This document shows, in pieces, positions 43,901 to 55,600 of a DNA stretch of 64,000 nucleotides. Origin of the DNA: Puffinus mauretanicus (lineage: Eukaryota > Chordata > Aves > Procellariiformes > Procellariidae); the NCBI GenBank assembly GCA_023333565.1, contig JAJKFH010000102.1:62001-126000 (forward strand), written 5' to 3'. Each line of letters begins with the position of its first letter. Within the stretch, counting starts at the first letter, position 1. Made by a program: the position numbers and the translations under genes. The notes beneath the pieces are model-generated. The model saw only the letters and a program-made list of their open reading frames with translations, searched no databases and was not told the origin of the DNA.

Positions 43901-46806
43901 AAACCAGATTTAAATGAAACATAAGAGTGTCGGTGCACAGAACAGCCTTGGTTTAACTAAATTGGTTTTGAACACCTTCAGCTAAGTCAGTACAGGTACC
44001 TTGACCAGGGCAGTATCTGGGTATGATGCAGAAGTATTATGCATGCATTTTCTGTGTTCTAGGTGGTAGATGCCAGGGCTGGACCCAGTCTTAAAACAAC
44101 ATTGAAACCAAAGAAAATGAAAACTCTGTCTGGAAGCAGAATAAAGAGCAATCAAATCAGCAAACTGCAAAAGGAATTCAAGCGGCACAGTAAGTGGATC
44201 CAAAGAGATTTTGGCAGTAAACGTTGGCCTCCCCTAACATAGCTTACTGTTAACTGGCCAAGCTGAATCACCATCTAGATTCAACTGTATGCTCACACAT
44301 TTGGGCGCTCCCTGTTTTCACAATCTCTCATCCTCCAAGGGCTTGGGGAAGGGGTGGAATGAGGTGGAAGAGCTTGTGTGCAGGGTGGGCTGTGAGACAG
44401 AGGTGGGGAAGCGGCGAGGGGGAGTGGGGTGCCTGGCTTGAAAGCGTAGGTAATTGTAGCTTATGTCCCACACTTAAATGACATGTCTCTAGAGAGAAAT
44501 TCTTGGGCAAGATCCTCATTGAAACTGAAGTTGGAAGAGGTTTTCTCCTGCTCTCAGTAATGTGCTATGGCCATTTTCAGCTCTCTTTTCCCAAGAAGCA
44601 CTGTTCTGTTGATACCGCTATCAGTCTTGTTCTTCCATTCATGTTTTCAACCCAGGCTTTCTATTTAGCCTAGATTTTTTTTTTTTTCCCGCCTTTAAAT
44701 TCGTACCATGTTTCCTCTGTATAGTTTCCTTACACCTTCCTTTGCCGGTCTCAGTGATTTCTTTCCACTAGCACTTAGACTTCAAACAGATTTGGATTCA
44801 TAGCTTTCCAACAAAGCCATCTGCCAGTTATGCTCTAAATATATGTCGGTTACTTTAGGTTTTTCCTCTAAAGCAAACCTTGCAGCTTCTTAACTGTTGC
44901 TGACTTGATCTTCTCTCTCTTTCAATTATCCTACCTGGCCTGAAGGAAGAGCTCTCCAAAGAATCAGTAAAGGCCCCGACCCAAAGAGCTTGTGCTATAG
45001 TTAATCTACTTGTGTTACTGTAGGTGCTAGAGATGATAACTAAAAGGTAGGCTAGTAGACCATCTGTTAAGGCGTGCGTCTGCACTGAATCCATAGTTCA
45101 TAGCCTCGATCCAGCAAAAGCTCAATACTACCTAACCCATTGCACTAATGAGAAGAGATTTGCAAGACTTTAACTGGATGGGTAAGAAAGGAGATTTACA
45201 GAGAGAGAGAAAGTATCAGGTCTGAAGCACAGATCCCCATCGTCTTCAAGGATCTTCCAGTGATTCCAGAGCGGGACTAGGATCTTGTCCAAAGCATGGC
45301 CTGCGCAGGCTACGTTTGAGAGCCAGGAACTGAAACCTGATCCTGAACCTCTTTCCAGTCCCTCATGTACAAGGACCCCCTCCAGTTCCGAGGTCTGTCT
45401 CCCAAATGCTGACAGATAGTCTCTGTATTGAAATCGGCAGGGGCAAGTGAAAAATGGGTTGTCGTCATTAGGGTTTTTTTTGTTAATTAAAAAAAGTCTG
45501 TCTCTCTGTTCCTCATCCGCATGCGACCTTTTACAAGTCAGGAAGAGGATAAGTCGTTGGATGCATGTGCTGATTCTTGCATTTATTCTTTCCCCTACAG
45601 ATTCCGATGCCCACAGCACCACTTCGAGTGCCTCCCCAGCTCAGTCACCCTGTTACAGTAACCAGTCTGACGATGGCTCTGACACAGAGATGAGTGCTGG
45701 GTCCAGCAGAACACCAGTTTTCTCCTTTTTAGATCTCACGTATTGGAAAAGGTAAAAAGCAACAGATCGTGTACTCTGTGCAGTTAGCAATTCACTTCAT
45801 GTACACGGTGCTTGATTTTCCTTCTTCAGGAATTTGCTGCTGCTGAACTTAATTTGTTTTAAAGATATAATTTAAGTCACAGTATTATACAATATCTGTC
45901 TGTCTTTGGAAAGAAATGCCATGTGTTTAAGACATTTTCCCCTATCTCCCTCCAGTTCCCCAAATACTAACACAGTTGCTGGAAAATATTTTTACGTTTT
46001 TGGGAGTAACAGATAATATTCCTGACTGTCGTTATCTTGTCTTAAAACAGTGCTCTGTAGATGTGATGTGTTACCAAGTACAACAGTGCTCTCAGCTTGC
46101 CAGCAAAACATAGCATTTGATTTGGTTGACCTGTGATGGTAGTCATTTAAAAAAAAAAAAAAAAAAATTGTAGTGGGAGGAAAACCACAAGATTTTCTGG
46201 GAGCTGATGAGCTTGTTATCTTTTATTGCCTGTTGTGACACAGTAATCCCTTGTTTAGTTCATTGCTCTATTGAAATTGTTGTGACTTTGCTGTCTCCTC
46301 TCAAATAGTGTTTGCAAGTGCATTGTAGTCAAGGTTAGTTCAGCCCAGATAGTTGTGTATCTGAAACTGCTCTGGGAAGCAAAATGGGAGACTTAGTTTT
46401 GTATAGATGTGGGTTTGGGTTTGGTTTTTTTTTTCTTTTTCTTTTTTTTTCCCCTCAAAGTGGTGTTGTGGATTTAGACACAGACTTGTTTTCTCTTTCT
46501 GAGCCTCCTTTTCCCTCCTAACGTCTGAGCTGGTGGCTCAGAAAAGTAGTGTCTTGGGTCAAACTGATTTTTTTGCGTTTCTGTAAATTCTGTATATTCT
46601 AAACACACAAACTATCTGTCTCTCTCCCTGCCATTTCTTCCAGGCAAAAGGTCTGCTGTGGAATTATTTACAAAGGGCGTTTTGGGGAAGTCCTCATAGA
46701 CACTCATCTCTTCAAACCTTGCTGTAGCAATAAAAAGTCTGCCACTGAAAAGCCAGAACAAGAAGGACCACAATCTCCAGCAATCTCCACCCAAGAGGAG
46801 TGGTGA
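40805..46806 (+). CDS. SINHCAF: SINHCAF (FAM60A), SIN3-HDAC complex associated factor, complete (5 coding exons, 222 residues)
   Basis: Joined coding exons are 40805-40932, 42983-43082, 44063-44189, 45601-45751 and 46644-46806. All introns are GT-AG and the frame is continuous (669 bases including TGA). The start is MFGFHKPKMYRSIEG in the good context aaagATGt. The product is nearly the same length as the human protein as I recall it (221). It has a GATA-like zinc-binding N-terminus with Cys16, Cys17, Cys19 and Cys53, Cys56 (the ICNAC motif), then KRWKKLP. A Lys-rich segment (about 84-118) and a Ser-rich acidic segment (about 120-150) follow, then a conserved C-terminal block FLDLTYWKRQK and CCGIIYKGRFGEVLIDTHLF. 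Family knowledge: it is a nuclear subunit of the SIN3-HDAC corepressor that affects gene repression, cell cycle and stem-cell states. No residue loss or frame break is seen. Confidence 0.98.
40933..42982 (+). other. SINHCAF: SINHCAF intron
   Basis: Bounded by gtaaga and tttttaccag. AT-rich with several T runs (41,819-41,828, 42,164-42,177). I see no gene. Confidence 0.85.
42983..43082 (+). CDS. SINHCAF: SINHCAF second coding exon
   Basis: The acceptor is tttttaccag; the donor gttagt at 43,083 is weaker than average. It encodes LHEARSGDICNACVLLVK and RWKKLPAGSKKNWNH. The CNAC pair completes the GATA-like zinc site. It ends in phase 0. Confidence 0.96.
43083..44062 (+). other. SINHCAF: SINHCAF intron
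   Basis: Bounded by gttagt and tgtgttctag. It contains T-rich runs near 43,430-43,452. I see nothing else. Confidence 0.85.
44063..44189 (+). CDS. SINHCAF: SINHCAF third coding exon
   Basis: The acceptor is tgtgttctag; the donor gtaagt is at 44,190. It encodes VVDARAGPSLKTTLKPKK and then MKTLSGSRIKSNQISKLQK, a strongly basic segment that could serve nuclear import or nucleic-acid contact. It ends one base into Asn119. Confidence 0.96.
44190..45600 (+). other. SINHCAF: SINHCAF intron
   Basis: Bounded by gtaagt and tttcccctacag. I see no additional feature. A 150-codon minus-strand open frame overlapping the acceptor has no recognisable content. Confidence 0.85.
45601..45751 (+). CDS. SINHCAF: SINHCAF fourth coding exon
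   Basis: The acceptor is tttcccctacag; the donor gtaaaa is at 45,752. It encodes a Ser-rich region (NSDAHSTTSSASPAQS, then SDDGSDTEMSAGS) and PVFSFLDLTYWKR. The acidic serine stretch SDDGSDTE looks like a casein kinase 2 target by consensus. Confidence 0.96.
45752..46643 (+). other. SINHCAF: SINHCAF intron
   Basis: Bounded by gtaaaa and tttcttccag. It contains a 19-base A run (46,149-46,167) and a T-rich run (about 46,422-46,450). No transposon body is visible next to the A run. Confidence 0.85.
46644..46806 (+). CDS. SINHCAF: SINHCAF terminal coding exon
   Basis: The acceptor is tttcttccag. It encodes QKVCCGIIYKGRFGEVLID and then THLFKPCCSNKKSATEKPE, ending ISTQEEW and TGA at 46,804-46,806. 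The closing sequence agrees with my memory of the family, with one extra Glu before the final Trp compared with human. Confidence 0.97.
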
Positions 46807-47866
46807 CTTCCTTGGATAGCTGCAGAAGGTTATACAGATCCTCTTATTCTCTGGAAAAATACTAGAAAAGTGACTGTTTTCTTTGGACACCTGCTATGCT
46901 GCCAAAAGACTATTCCCTAGAACTGTTTTGGGTTTTACTGCTACAATTCCACAAACTCTGAAGCCAGTTTGTATCCTTTCAGAAAGACTGTACATAATAT
47001 TTAAGATGCTATGGAACACTTAGCAAAGCTGAATGCTGCTGCAAGGTTGTCTAATCTTCCCCCCCTCACCCCCACCACTCGCTTCACAAGTGAATATGAG
47101 GATGGGGTTTTGTATATTAAAGTATATGTAGTTCATGTTTCTGTATTGAAAGAAGCAGTGGTGTAAGGCATTTTTTTTTTTAAAGTTGGTTGGTAACCTC
47201 CCTTAAATCCCCAAGAAAATATTTCATTCTTAGACATGTATGAGTCAATAAGATGAACTAATGCATAGAAATGTTATAAGTCACCTCTCTAGTTATATAA
47301 ATATATATTTTTTAAAGGTGTGGAGATCTCGCCCTATACTACTGACGTAAGAAAGACAAATAATTCATCCCTCCTATGTGATACAGACTGGTAAACTGCA
47401 GACATCTCTACTACAAGTGGTAGTTATCCAAGAAGGCCCCCAGCATAAAATGCTCTTCAGAAGGGGTGGGAGAGCTCTCCTCCTTAGCTAAGGAGGAAGA
47501 TTTACTGAAGAATTGAACATAGCAAAATGGGAGGCTACTTTGTTTTAACCCAGCAGCAGACACCCTGGGCTTCATGCAGTAACTGACTGGTGATTAGAGA
47601 TGGACCAAGAAAACATCTTGATGCCCAAGTTAGGTGTAGATGATGGCCAAAACTGAGTAAATGCTATCTGTTGGCCCAGTGCAGCTGAAATGTGACCACA
47701 GACCAGACTTCCTGCTGGTTTTGGACCTGACACAGAACCAAACCCCTCGCTAAGCAAATCAGGCTCTGGTCCAGGGACATAATCTGATTGCAGCCTGGGG
47801 TCTGGATTCACGATTGCTGTTTTGGAACCCTTCCCCTGCAGTGCTTCTCTGGTTTTGGGTTTTGGT

Positions 47867-47884
47867 TGTTTGTTTGTTTGTTTA
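47867..47884 (+). repeat. (TTTG)n simple repeat
   Basis: Four consecutive copies of a TTTG-type unit lie in the SINHCAF 3' UTR. Confidence 0.85.
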
Positions 47885-48623
47885 AACAACCACCAGATCA
47901 ATGCTTTTGTGGATACTGAATATGAAAAGTTCTGTTAAGAATGGTGCTGTGCTGAATCGAGGCAGCTCTGTTTGCATACACGATCAAAAGATAGTATTTC
48001 TTCCATGGATTCCCAGACAAACTCGTGTGCAAACCATTGCGACGCTCCTTCAAACTCCACTTTGCCTCTAAGGTGGAAACCGCTTCCTGGAAGAGTGTGC
48101 TGCAGCTTTAGCTCCCAATTGCTTCACGTTCCTTTTATGAAGGTTTAACTTCTGTAAGTTGGGAATTCTGCTTTTTTTTGTTTGTTTCTGTTTTCGGGGG
48201 GAGGGGGGATTTTTCTTACTATTACTCTTTTGGGATATTCTACAATGGATTGCTACAAGCTTTCCTTTTTGTGAGAGTCATCGGCATAATACTGTGGTGG
48301 GTAGGGCTTAGGACTGGGTTTCTGTGTAATCTCACTTCCCAAAATGGGAATGCTTAGCAAATGAAAATATAGGTAGTGAAAGATATGCAGGTTTTAAGAG
48401 GAGCCTCTACCCTCAAAGCTTTTTTTTTTTCTTTTTTTTTTTTGCTCTCCTTCCGTTGGGTAAGCCAGCTTCTGGAGAGAAAGAACATCAGGGGAAACAG
48501 GGCTTTGACTTATCACAGCCTTACAGCTTAGAGCTTTCATTGGTCTTATTTTGCTTTTCCTAAACTCTCTGAGATTCTGAAGGGAGGACAAAGCTGCCTA
48601 CCTTGCTTTCATCTGCAACCAAA

Positions 48624-48740
48624 TAGAATCATAGAATCATATAGGTTGGAAAAGACCTTTAAGATTATCAAGTCCAACTGTAGATGTAATGGATACTTGC
48701 TTGTATAACAGCTTAACTAGGTTGGTCATGTCTAATAAGG
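48624..48740 (-). mobile_element. CR1 retrotransposon 3' end, antisense in the SINHCAF 3' UTR
   Basis: The segment tagaatcatagaatcatat followed by aggttggaaaagaccttta and aagtccaact is the reverse complement of the avian CR1 3' end, including its terminal short repeat. The match is clear to about 48,684 and fades by about 48,740. It is heavily 5'-truncated, as nearly all CR1 copies are, and lies inside the transcribed UTR in opposite orientation. Confidence 0.9.
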
Positions 48741-49078
48741 GCTTGAGCAAGAGTACTAGCTGGTTTTGCAGACACCTGCTTTCATTTGAATTTGTGTTTT
48801 CAGCATCAGTAATTCTGTACACCTAAGGCTGCAGTATTGGTGGTAGGATGTGCTCTGATACGGATCATCTCTTCTGTATTTATTTATTTATTGCTAGATT
48901 TCAACCGCCAACTGCTTCCCCTACTCCCTCCCACCTCTTCCATTCCTGGTAGTAATGCAAAATGAACTGTATGTAGTCATGCACTTTGTATTAATGTATT
49001 AGAAATCTATGGAACCTGTTTTGTACTTTTATACTGTTCAGACACTTGTAATCCAAACTTTTTTTTACTAGGGTAATG

Positions 49079-49107
49079 AATAAATTTAGACTTATTTAGA
49101 AAATAAA
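49079..49107 (+). terminator. SINHCAF: SINHCAF poly(A) signals
   Basis: Two AATAAA hexamers (49,079-49,084 and 49,102-49,107) are followed by a TG/T-rich region (ctctgtttatttcggctctgt split over about 20 bases). Together they are the most plausible end of the SINHCAF mRNA. Confidence 0.75.
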
Positions 49108-49130
49108 CAACTTCTCCTCTGTTTATTTCG

Positions 49131-51779
49131 GCTCTGTTCTGTTAATTAGACGTAGTGTTTGAACCAGCCCAGGCAACCTATGTTTCTATTTGAACAAGAC
49201 TTCAAGACTTTTTTTTGGGGGGTGAGATAATTCTCTTCCTATTTAATTTGGAAAGAAGAGCAGAGCAAGGGAAGGAGATGGTGTTTATTATGATAGACAG
49301 CTGTCTCAGGGCAGAATCACAGAGCTTTCCCTTGGCACCGCGTGTGTGTCAGGCATTCCTTTACTGGGAGTGGGGGCTTGCTCTCTGTCTAGCTCACCGG
49401 CGTTCGGCGAAGGCCAGCTGAAGCAACAGCGTTAAAGGGTTGGTGCTGACAGCATGTGGAAACATCCCTTTCCAGATCCAGTGGAATTGGTGGAAGAGAC
49501 TAGTGCTCCTCTACTGAAGCTGGAGCCTGGAGTGTTTCTTCCCGCGACAGGCGTAGTCAGCTGGATAAGCTCCAGCAGACTGGTGGGAGCAAGGTCTCTG
49601 GCAGGAGATGGCAGTGAGTAACTGAGTTTAGAAGAAGATGAGGCTATTCCCTGATAATGGGGAAAACACTGCAAACTTAAGCATGATGGCTTGTTGAAAG
49701 AGACTGTTTTGGACTTTAGTGGAGACACTGATTTATTCCTGCTGATAGGCTGGCTATTTTCTTATAAATTGAGCACGATGATATCCAGAGATCCGTGTAG
49801 AAAATCACTTCAGTGAAAACTCTGCATAGACTGCAAGACCACATGATTTTAGTACAACAGCATCTATTTTGGACATATTTACATTCTCTGCTGTAGATGC
49901 CGAAACATACCTTGGGCATGATTCGGTTCACCTAAAATGAAAAGCTCTATGTAAAGTCACTGAAGAGAAGCAAGTGCACCAAAAGGTGATTTAAAGCAGG
50001 TAAACTTAGTATGTATCCCACTCTTTGCAACTTCCACCCTTTTTCAAATAATGAATTCTGTCTTTTACACTGCTGCTGCATGCTGGTGACTACAGGTACT
50101 GTCTGGGTAACCTCTGGGTGCTGAGAACATCAGTGCTGATGGACAGAGGGCTTTTTTTCATGGGGCAGATAACCTGGTGGAGGGGTACAGCTGTGGAGGA
50201 GGAAGCTCCTGTGGGAACATTGGGGAGGCAGGACTTGCCATTTTCAGAGCAATGTGAAATGAAATCAGGAGGCAAAATCCTGGGTAAAGCCCTCCTGTGC
50301 TTCACCTGAATCAGCTGTCACAATGACAAGTGTGACATCTGCTAAAATACCTTACAGTGCAAGCATTATAAAGATGTTCTACAGAGGATCGTGCTATACT
50401 CAAAAGATGAGAAAAACAAGGCGTGTGACAAGAAGGTATTTTGCTGGAGGTCACCAGTGGATAGGGAGCAGATTCACGATTTCCAAAGCCTGAGCTGAGT
50501 GCCCAGTGCTGCTGCTGAAGCACGTAATGGCAGATTCTGTTTGCTTTTTTATGGTGCCGCATGAAGAGTAATTTTATTCTGATCTGTACAATGTAGAAAT
50601 TTCTTCCTCTGTGGCTTCTACAAGACTGAGCCTATAACCTGCTTTCTGAGCAGATGACTGGGTGCCATCCAACCCCCGGGACTAAACAGTTACAACTCTT
50701 CTGAAGTCGTATAAAAATTTAGTTTTGATATGATGTAAGAAAAAAGGAAGCTCCTTCTAAATGGTTCTTGTAGCACATAATGTCATTTTTAGGTTGTCCA
50801 GATGAGGGGTAAGACAGTCTACCATGTGTTCTGCAGACCTGGTCCTGTGATTGCCAGCATCAGAGATGCAGCTCCCTTTTGGCTCTTGTTTTCTGTTTCA
50901 TTCCCAGGGAATCTGGCCAGAAGGGGGAAAGGGAGCACATGTCCAAGTCCCCTTTTTGAGACACTGGAAGTCTGAAGTTCCCCACCAGGGAAATGCTGCT
51001 GGCCTCCTCCATACAAACAGTCTACAGTAAACAAACACAAAACCTGTGCTCCCTTGCAGAATAATTATATATAGGGTTTGTAAAGCTGTTGAGGTATCTA
51101 TTTGGTTGTGATGGGCATCACGTAGCAAATGTAGCCTTTTCAGCAAACCCTATTTTGCTGTTTGGAGGAGAGGTTGCAGTTGGTATTTCTGTTGGAAGGT
51201 CCACGTTTGCGTTGACCTGTAACGGCTTCGACTTCTGTCGGTGCAGAACAGGTAAGTTACACAGTTACGGGCCTACAGAGAAGCGGGAGTGACATACTCT
51301 GGGAGAAAAAATGGTAAGCAAAACACTTGTGTACTTCCAAATCCTGAATATATTTGAAGGGAACGTGGAACTAACACTTCATGCCATCTATCATAAAGAA
51401 TTTATTAGTGAGAGTTGTTTGGAGGATATTTTCTAATGTACTCGAGAGAGAGGTTATCGCTAAAGGAGACTGTGGCATCTGCTTTGCCCTAGCCTCTCCT
51501 GCCCAGCAGAAGGTAGACTGGAAAGGGACAGACTGCCTGGATGTCCTAAGCCTTCAGTTCTGGCCATGGGAAAGGACCACTCATGATCCCACTCAGCCCT
51601 TGCCCTCACCGTTGGCTGTAGACTTTTCTTCACCACAGACGCTGTTTAGAGCGGTCTCAGCCTCAGTGAGAACCTGGCCCCAGGTCTCTGCTGAAGCCAA
51701 ACACAGTACTGGGAGAGCTGGAAATGGACTGGAGAATGTGCATGTCATGGATGGGACTTCTTAGAAAGGGGCTGCAAAG
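49131..51779. other. Intergenic DNA downstream of SINHCAF
   Basis: I see no supported gene or repeat. Open frames are short and carry no recognisable domain. Confidence 0.7.
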
Positions 51780-52640
51780 AGGTGTGGTGCAGGTGGCTTT
51801 TATCGCTGACCTCTACAATGTGGCCTGATGATACCGGGGAAAATGCAGACGTTTACGAGGAGGTTCAAAAGCCCCAGTACCCAGGGGCACTGCAGGAGGC
51901 ATCGGTGCGAGCGCACGCTGCCCCAGCTGACCCGGCAGGAGAGGGGACCTCGCAACCTGCTGGTGCGGTTACGCCCTTTCCATGCCACAAACGATTTTCT
52001 CCTGGCCAAGCCGCCAGTGCCGCTAACCTTCGCACTGTCGTAGGTTTTGTTGCGGCCATACCCCCCCCTCACTCGGGCCTTGCCACAGCACCTACGTGAC
52101 CGCTGGGAGCTCTTATTAGACCGGGTAAGCCAACGCTGCGCTGGGAAAAAGAGCTGGCCTGGCTGCGGGGGTGCTACAGCGGCACCCGCCGGTACCCGCC
52201 GCTGGGGAGGGGGCTGCGGGGTTTCGCAGCCGCTGGATGTTCTGCTCGTCGGGGACAGCCGCCGGCGGCGGGGCCCGCCGCTGTGAGGGGGCGCGGGGCG
52301 GCGGCTTTCCCCCCCGCCTCCCTCCGTCAGGGGCATCCGCGGCGGCGGGGCGAGGCCGCGCCCGGCCCGGCCCCGCCCAGAGGCCGCGAGGTGGCGCTGG
52401 CCCCGCCCCGCCGCGGCCGGGGGGCGTTGGGGTCCTCAGTGTGAGGCGGGAGGCGGCGGTTTCAGCCGTTGGCGGGAGGGCCGCCGCCGTGAGGCACAAG
52501 CGCCGCTCCGGGTTTTACGCGCGGTGTCCCTTTCCCAGGTGGCAGTCACGGCGTCTTGCGGGAGTACCCTGCGCGACCCAATTGCCCTCGCTCGGTCGTG
52601 GCCCCTTTGCCCGTGGGGCGCAGGCGAAAGCTGAGTCAGC
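51780..52640. promoter_or_regulatory. Orphan CpG island, gene unknown
   Basis: A second clear CpG island, densest at 52,150-52,500, with GC boxes (ccccgcccag and ccccgccccg near 52,370-52,410). It starts about 2.7 kb past the SINHCAF mRNA end. It should mark a promoter, but neither strand holds an exon I recognise. Open frames of 127-179 codons on both strands follow GC content. The left shoulder (51,810-52,125) is open in one frame except for a single TAG at 52,041 and ends near a good donor (gtaagc at 52,125). A non-coding RNA promoter, a distant gene's first exon or a relic are all possible. Confidence 0.6.
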
Positions 52641-55600
52641 CGATAGTATTCGGCTCTCCATACTGCACCTACAGGGCCTGCCACCTCTGCTCTCAAGCCA
52701 CAAAAAGTGAGCATAAACCTCCTCCTTGTCCTTTTCCTCACTCGTGCGTGCAGGCAGGAGCCAGTGCTTCTCTCTACTGCGGCAGGAGCGGACGAGGCCG
52801 CTTTTTTAATTGCTTTAATCTCAGCGACGAGTTAGTGGACAAAGAAATAAGAAAAAGAATGTTTTTACCTGGGAAAACCTAATGGCTGGGCTTGTAACCG
52901 GCTAACAAACCGTACCCTCGTGGGGCTCTGACCACCTGGTGGTGGCTTGAAGCCAAGCAAGCAAATCAGCTGGCAGATGGGGCTGGAAGTTGCAGAAAGC
53001 TGAGCTTGGCTGTTCGTAGCTCTTCCTTGCTGACCAGGTGAAGAAAAGTATGCGAGAGTGCATGCCGGCAAGGCTGTGCGCCAAACCCTGAAGAAGAGAA
53101 ATGGGGAAACGGAGGCAGAACATCATGTAGGTACAGGCAGCTCTTATTTTGCTTGGATCAGCGTGCCTCAGAAAAGCATTTAATCTGTCTCAGTGATCTC
53201 TTGCCTGTGAAGAATAGCCGCTTGGTTTGCTTACACCGAGGAGTGTTTGGGGGGAGTACTGGATGTGGGGGCCCGTTTCTGAGGAGGGATGGCCAGACAG
53301 AGCTCTGGGGACACAGGGAGCAAGGGCAAGAGGCCAAGGAAGAGGCAGCGTTTGAGCCTCTTTGGCCACAGGGAGTTTCAGAGCACTTGTATAACCAAGA
53401 GTACCAGCCTGGCTCAGAAGGGCCCCACTGTGGCTGTAGTAATACTGTCACAGTTACACGTACACCTGTGATGGCTATGAAGAAGCTCTAACAGCAGCTT
53501 CAGGGCTATGGGAGATGCTTCTTTGTTGCCTCAGAGATTTTACCTGGCGTCAGCAGAATAAAGTGACTGTTCAGGTTCTAGTTTAATTATTTGTTTGTTT
53601 GTATTCTGTTTTAATGATGGTCAGTTGTTCCTTATGTGGGTTTTATTGTGAGCATCGTCACGGATCCAAGGCTCTTGAGAAGAGGTGAAGAGGGAGCAGA
53701 AAGCATTATGAGCCCAGATAGTGCTCAGCACAGATCAAGGGCTGATCCCAGTTACCCAGCATGATTTTGGACACCACAAGATGCTGACTGTTCAGTTGGG
53801 CTCAGTGTTGTATCCTCTGACTAATCGACATGCAGGTGTTTGTAGTAGTGGTGAGCAGATCAGAGAGCCACCATGCCTTCTCGAGCATGCTTCTGCTGGC
53901 CTGGTCTTGTCTCTGTCCTTCATCCCTCTCCTACATCTTAAGAACTAGAACATGGTGAGGGGGTAAGGAAAGGGGCAGTGCTCCCAGTCTGTTGAAAAGA
54001 TTGTGAAAAGCTTGTGTGGCAGGGAAGGAAGTGGCTGGATATTTTCTCTAGATTACTTCAGCTGGCCTGTGTGATGGATATGGAGCAGTTTCTCCTCACC
54101 CCCTCTCCATCTCTCCCAGTCACCTTCCCAGAGTTGCCTGCCACTTCTAGAGGGCAGCTTAAGGCAAAATGAGACAGGCTTAAAAACACTTTAAGGTGAG
54201 GGGGTTAGTGTTTTGTATGGAAATGGAGATGCCCATCATTAAATGCCTTCCTGAAGGAAGGGGTGTTAAATAACAGGTTGTTTCTCCACTGTGGAGAGGG
54301 ACAGTAAAATTCCAGACTTCACACCTTTGCAGACCCTTTGCTTGGGTATCATTTGTTGTCCTTTAAATGACCGCTTAGGAACCAAGAAAAGCAAACCAGC
54401 TGAAACTTTCCAAGCACCATTCCCAGCCCTGCTAGGCATAAGGACTCCCTCTCCTTTGGATCTAAATTCTCCTTCCATTTTTATTCCCCCAGTCATCTGC
54501 ATGATTGCTCTTGGGTTGGCACCCTTGCCAGGCTGTTACCCTTTACAGGGCACAAGCTGGGCTCTTCCTTCCCCTGGACACAGTTCCCTGATTGTCACCT
54601 GCCCAGAGGTAAGCTGTTGAAGAGGCTGGTGCCACTGTAGCACTCTTTGTCCCCTAACAACAATCTAGCTTTTAATGTGTATGAGATGATAGATAAAAGA
54701 CAGAAATACACAGATTTTAATTTTTTTTTTTTTTAAATTGGAGGGACCAGTGGCACCGTTATAAAATAATAAAAAATCCTTACTTTTGAGAGTCATCATC
54801 CAAAATTCCTCTACTGTAGCAAACCTTCTCCCCTGGCACCTTTACATCTAACTAGGAGGGAGGTCAAAAGTAAGAACACAGAAGCATTAGTATTATTATA
54901 GCAGTGCCTGGTAACAACACTTTCATTAAGGACCTCTTGCATGTTTTCACATAAACTCTTATTTTCAGATTGTAAAACTCAGCCATAAAGTTCACTTCCT
55001 TGCTGACACCAGGCACTTAATGTTTAAGACTATCAGCACTTCAGTCAACCAAATTTCCGGTTAAAGCAAAGTCCTAAAAATCCTCCTACATATTCTAATT
55101 TGAGTTCGCTTTTTTTACAGTCTCTGCACTTTAAAGTACAGAGTGGTTGAGTGAAATTATTTATAATGTGCACACTCTATAGGTTTCCAAATTAAATGCA
55201 AATGAACAACTAGTATATTTGATTTGGTACCTTAATTTTTTTTTGCCTTAAAGCAGGTCTACTCCTGATGGGTGCTGAGGACCCATCAGAAGCCCAGCTT
55301 CTTGTTTTGAAGAGATAGTAAAGCCTTTTTAGTAGGGGAAGGGGAGTGGGACAGACAGCTGTATAGGGCTAGCACAAAAAAGTCATTGAGCAGCCATGAA
55401 ACAAAAAGTTCACTGACAAAAAATGGGATAATGTTTGCAGCTAGGTGAAAATCCATTGCCAAGCTGGTTTGCATACATGTTCATAGCTAGAGAGAAACCC
55501 TTCCTGGCAAATTTTTCTATTTGCCTCCCTCAAAAGCTCATATAGTGAAGTATTTGCAGTATCCCAAGAGAACAAGGATTATGATGAGCATGTTTAGTTG

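Larger units (their letters stand above)
46807..49130 (+). other. SINHCAF: SINHCAF 3' untranslated region
   Basis: AT-rich, gene-free sequence from the TGA to paired AATAAA signals at 49,079-49,084 and 49,102-49,107, followed by a T-rich stretch. A Pumilio-type TGTACATA (46,989-46,996), a U-rich tract (48,420-48,443), an antisense CR1 tail (48,624 on) and a GCACTTT miR-17-family seed match (48,981-48,987) lie within it. An ATTAAA near 47,116 could give a much shorter mRNA. Confidence 0.75.

Noticed and set aside
45170..45622. 150-codon minus-strand frame over a SINHCAF splice acceptor
   Set aside because: Overlaps a firm coding exon on the other strand and has no domain.
46149..46167. 19-base A run as the tail of a retroposed copy
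   Set aside because: No transposon or processed-gene body is recognisable upstream, and no target duplication is evident.
51800..52336. 178-codon minus-strand open frame in the orphan island
   Set aside because: Arg/Gly/Ser-rich with no recognisable family; several other frames are open in the same DNA.
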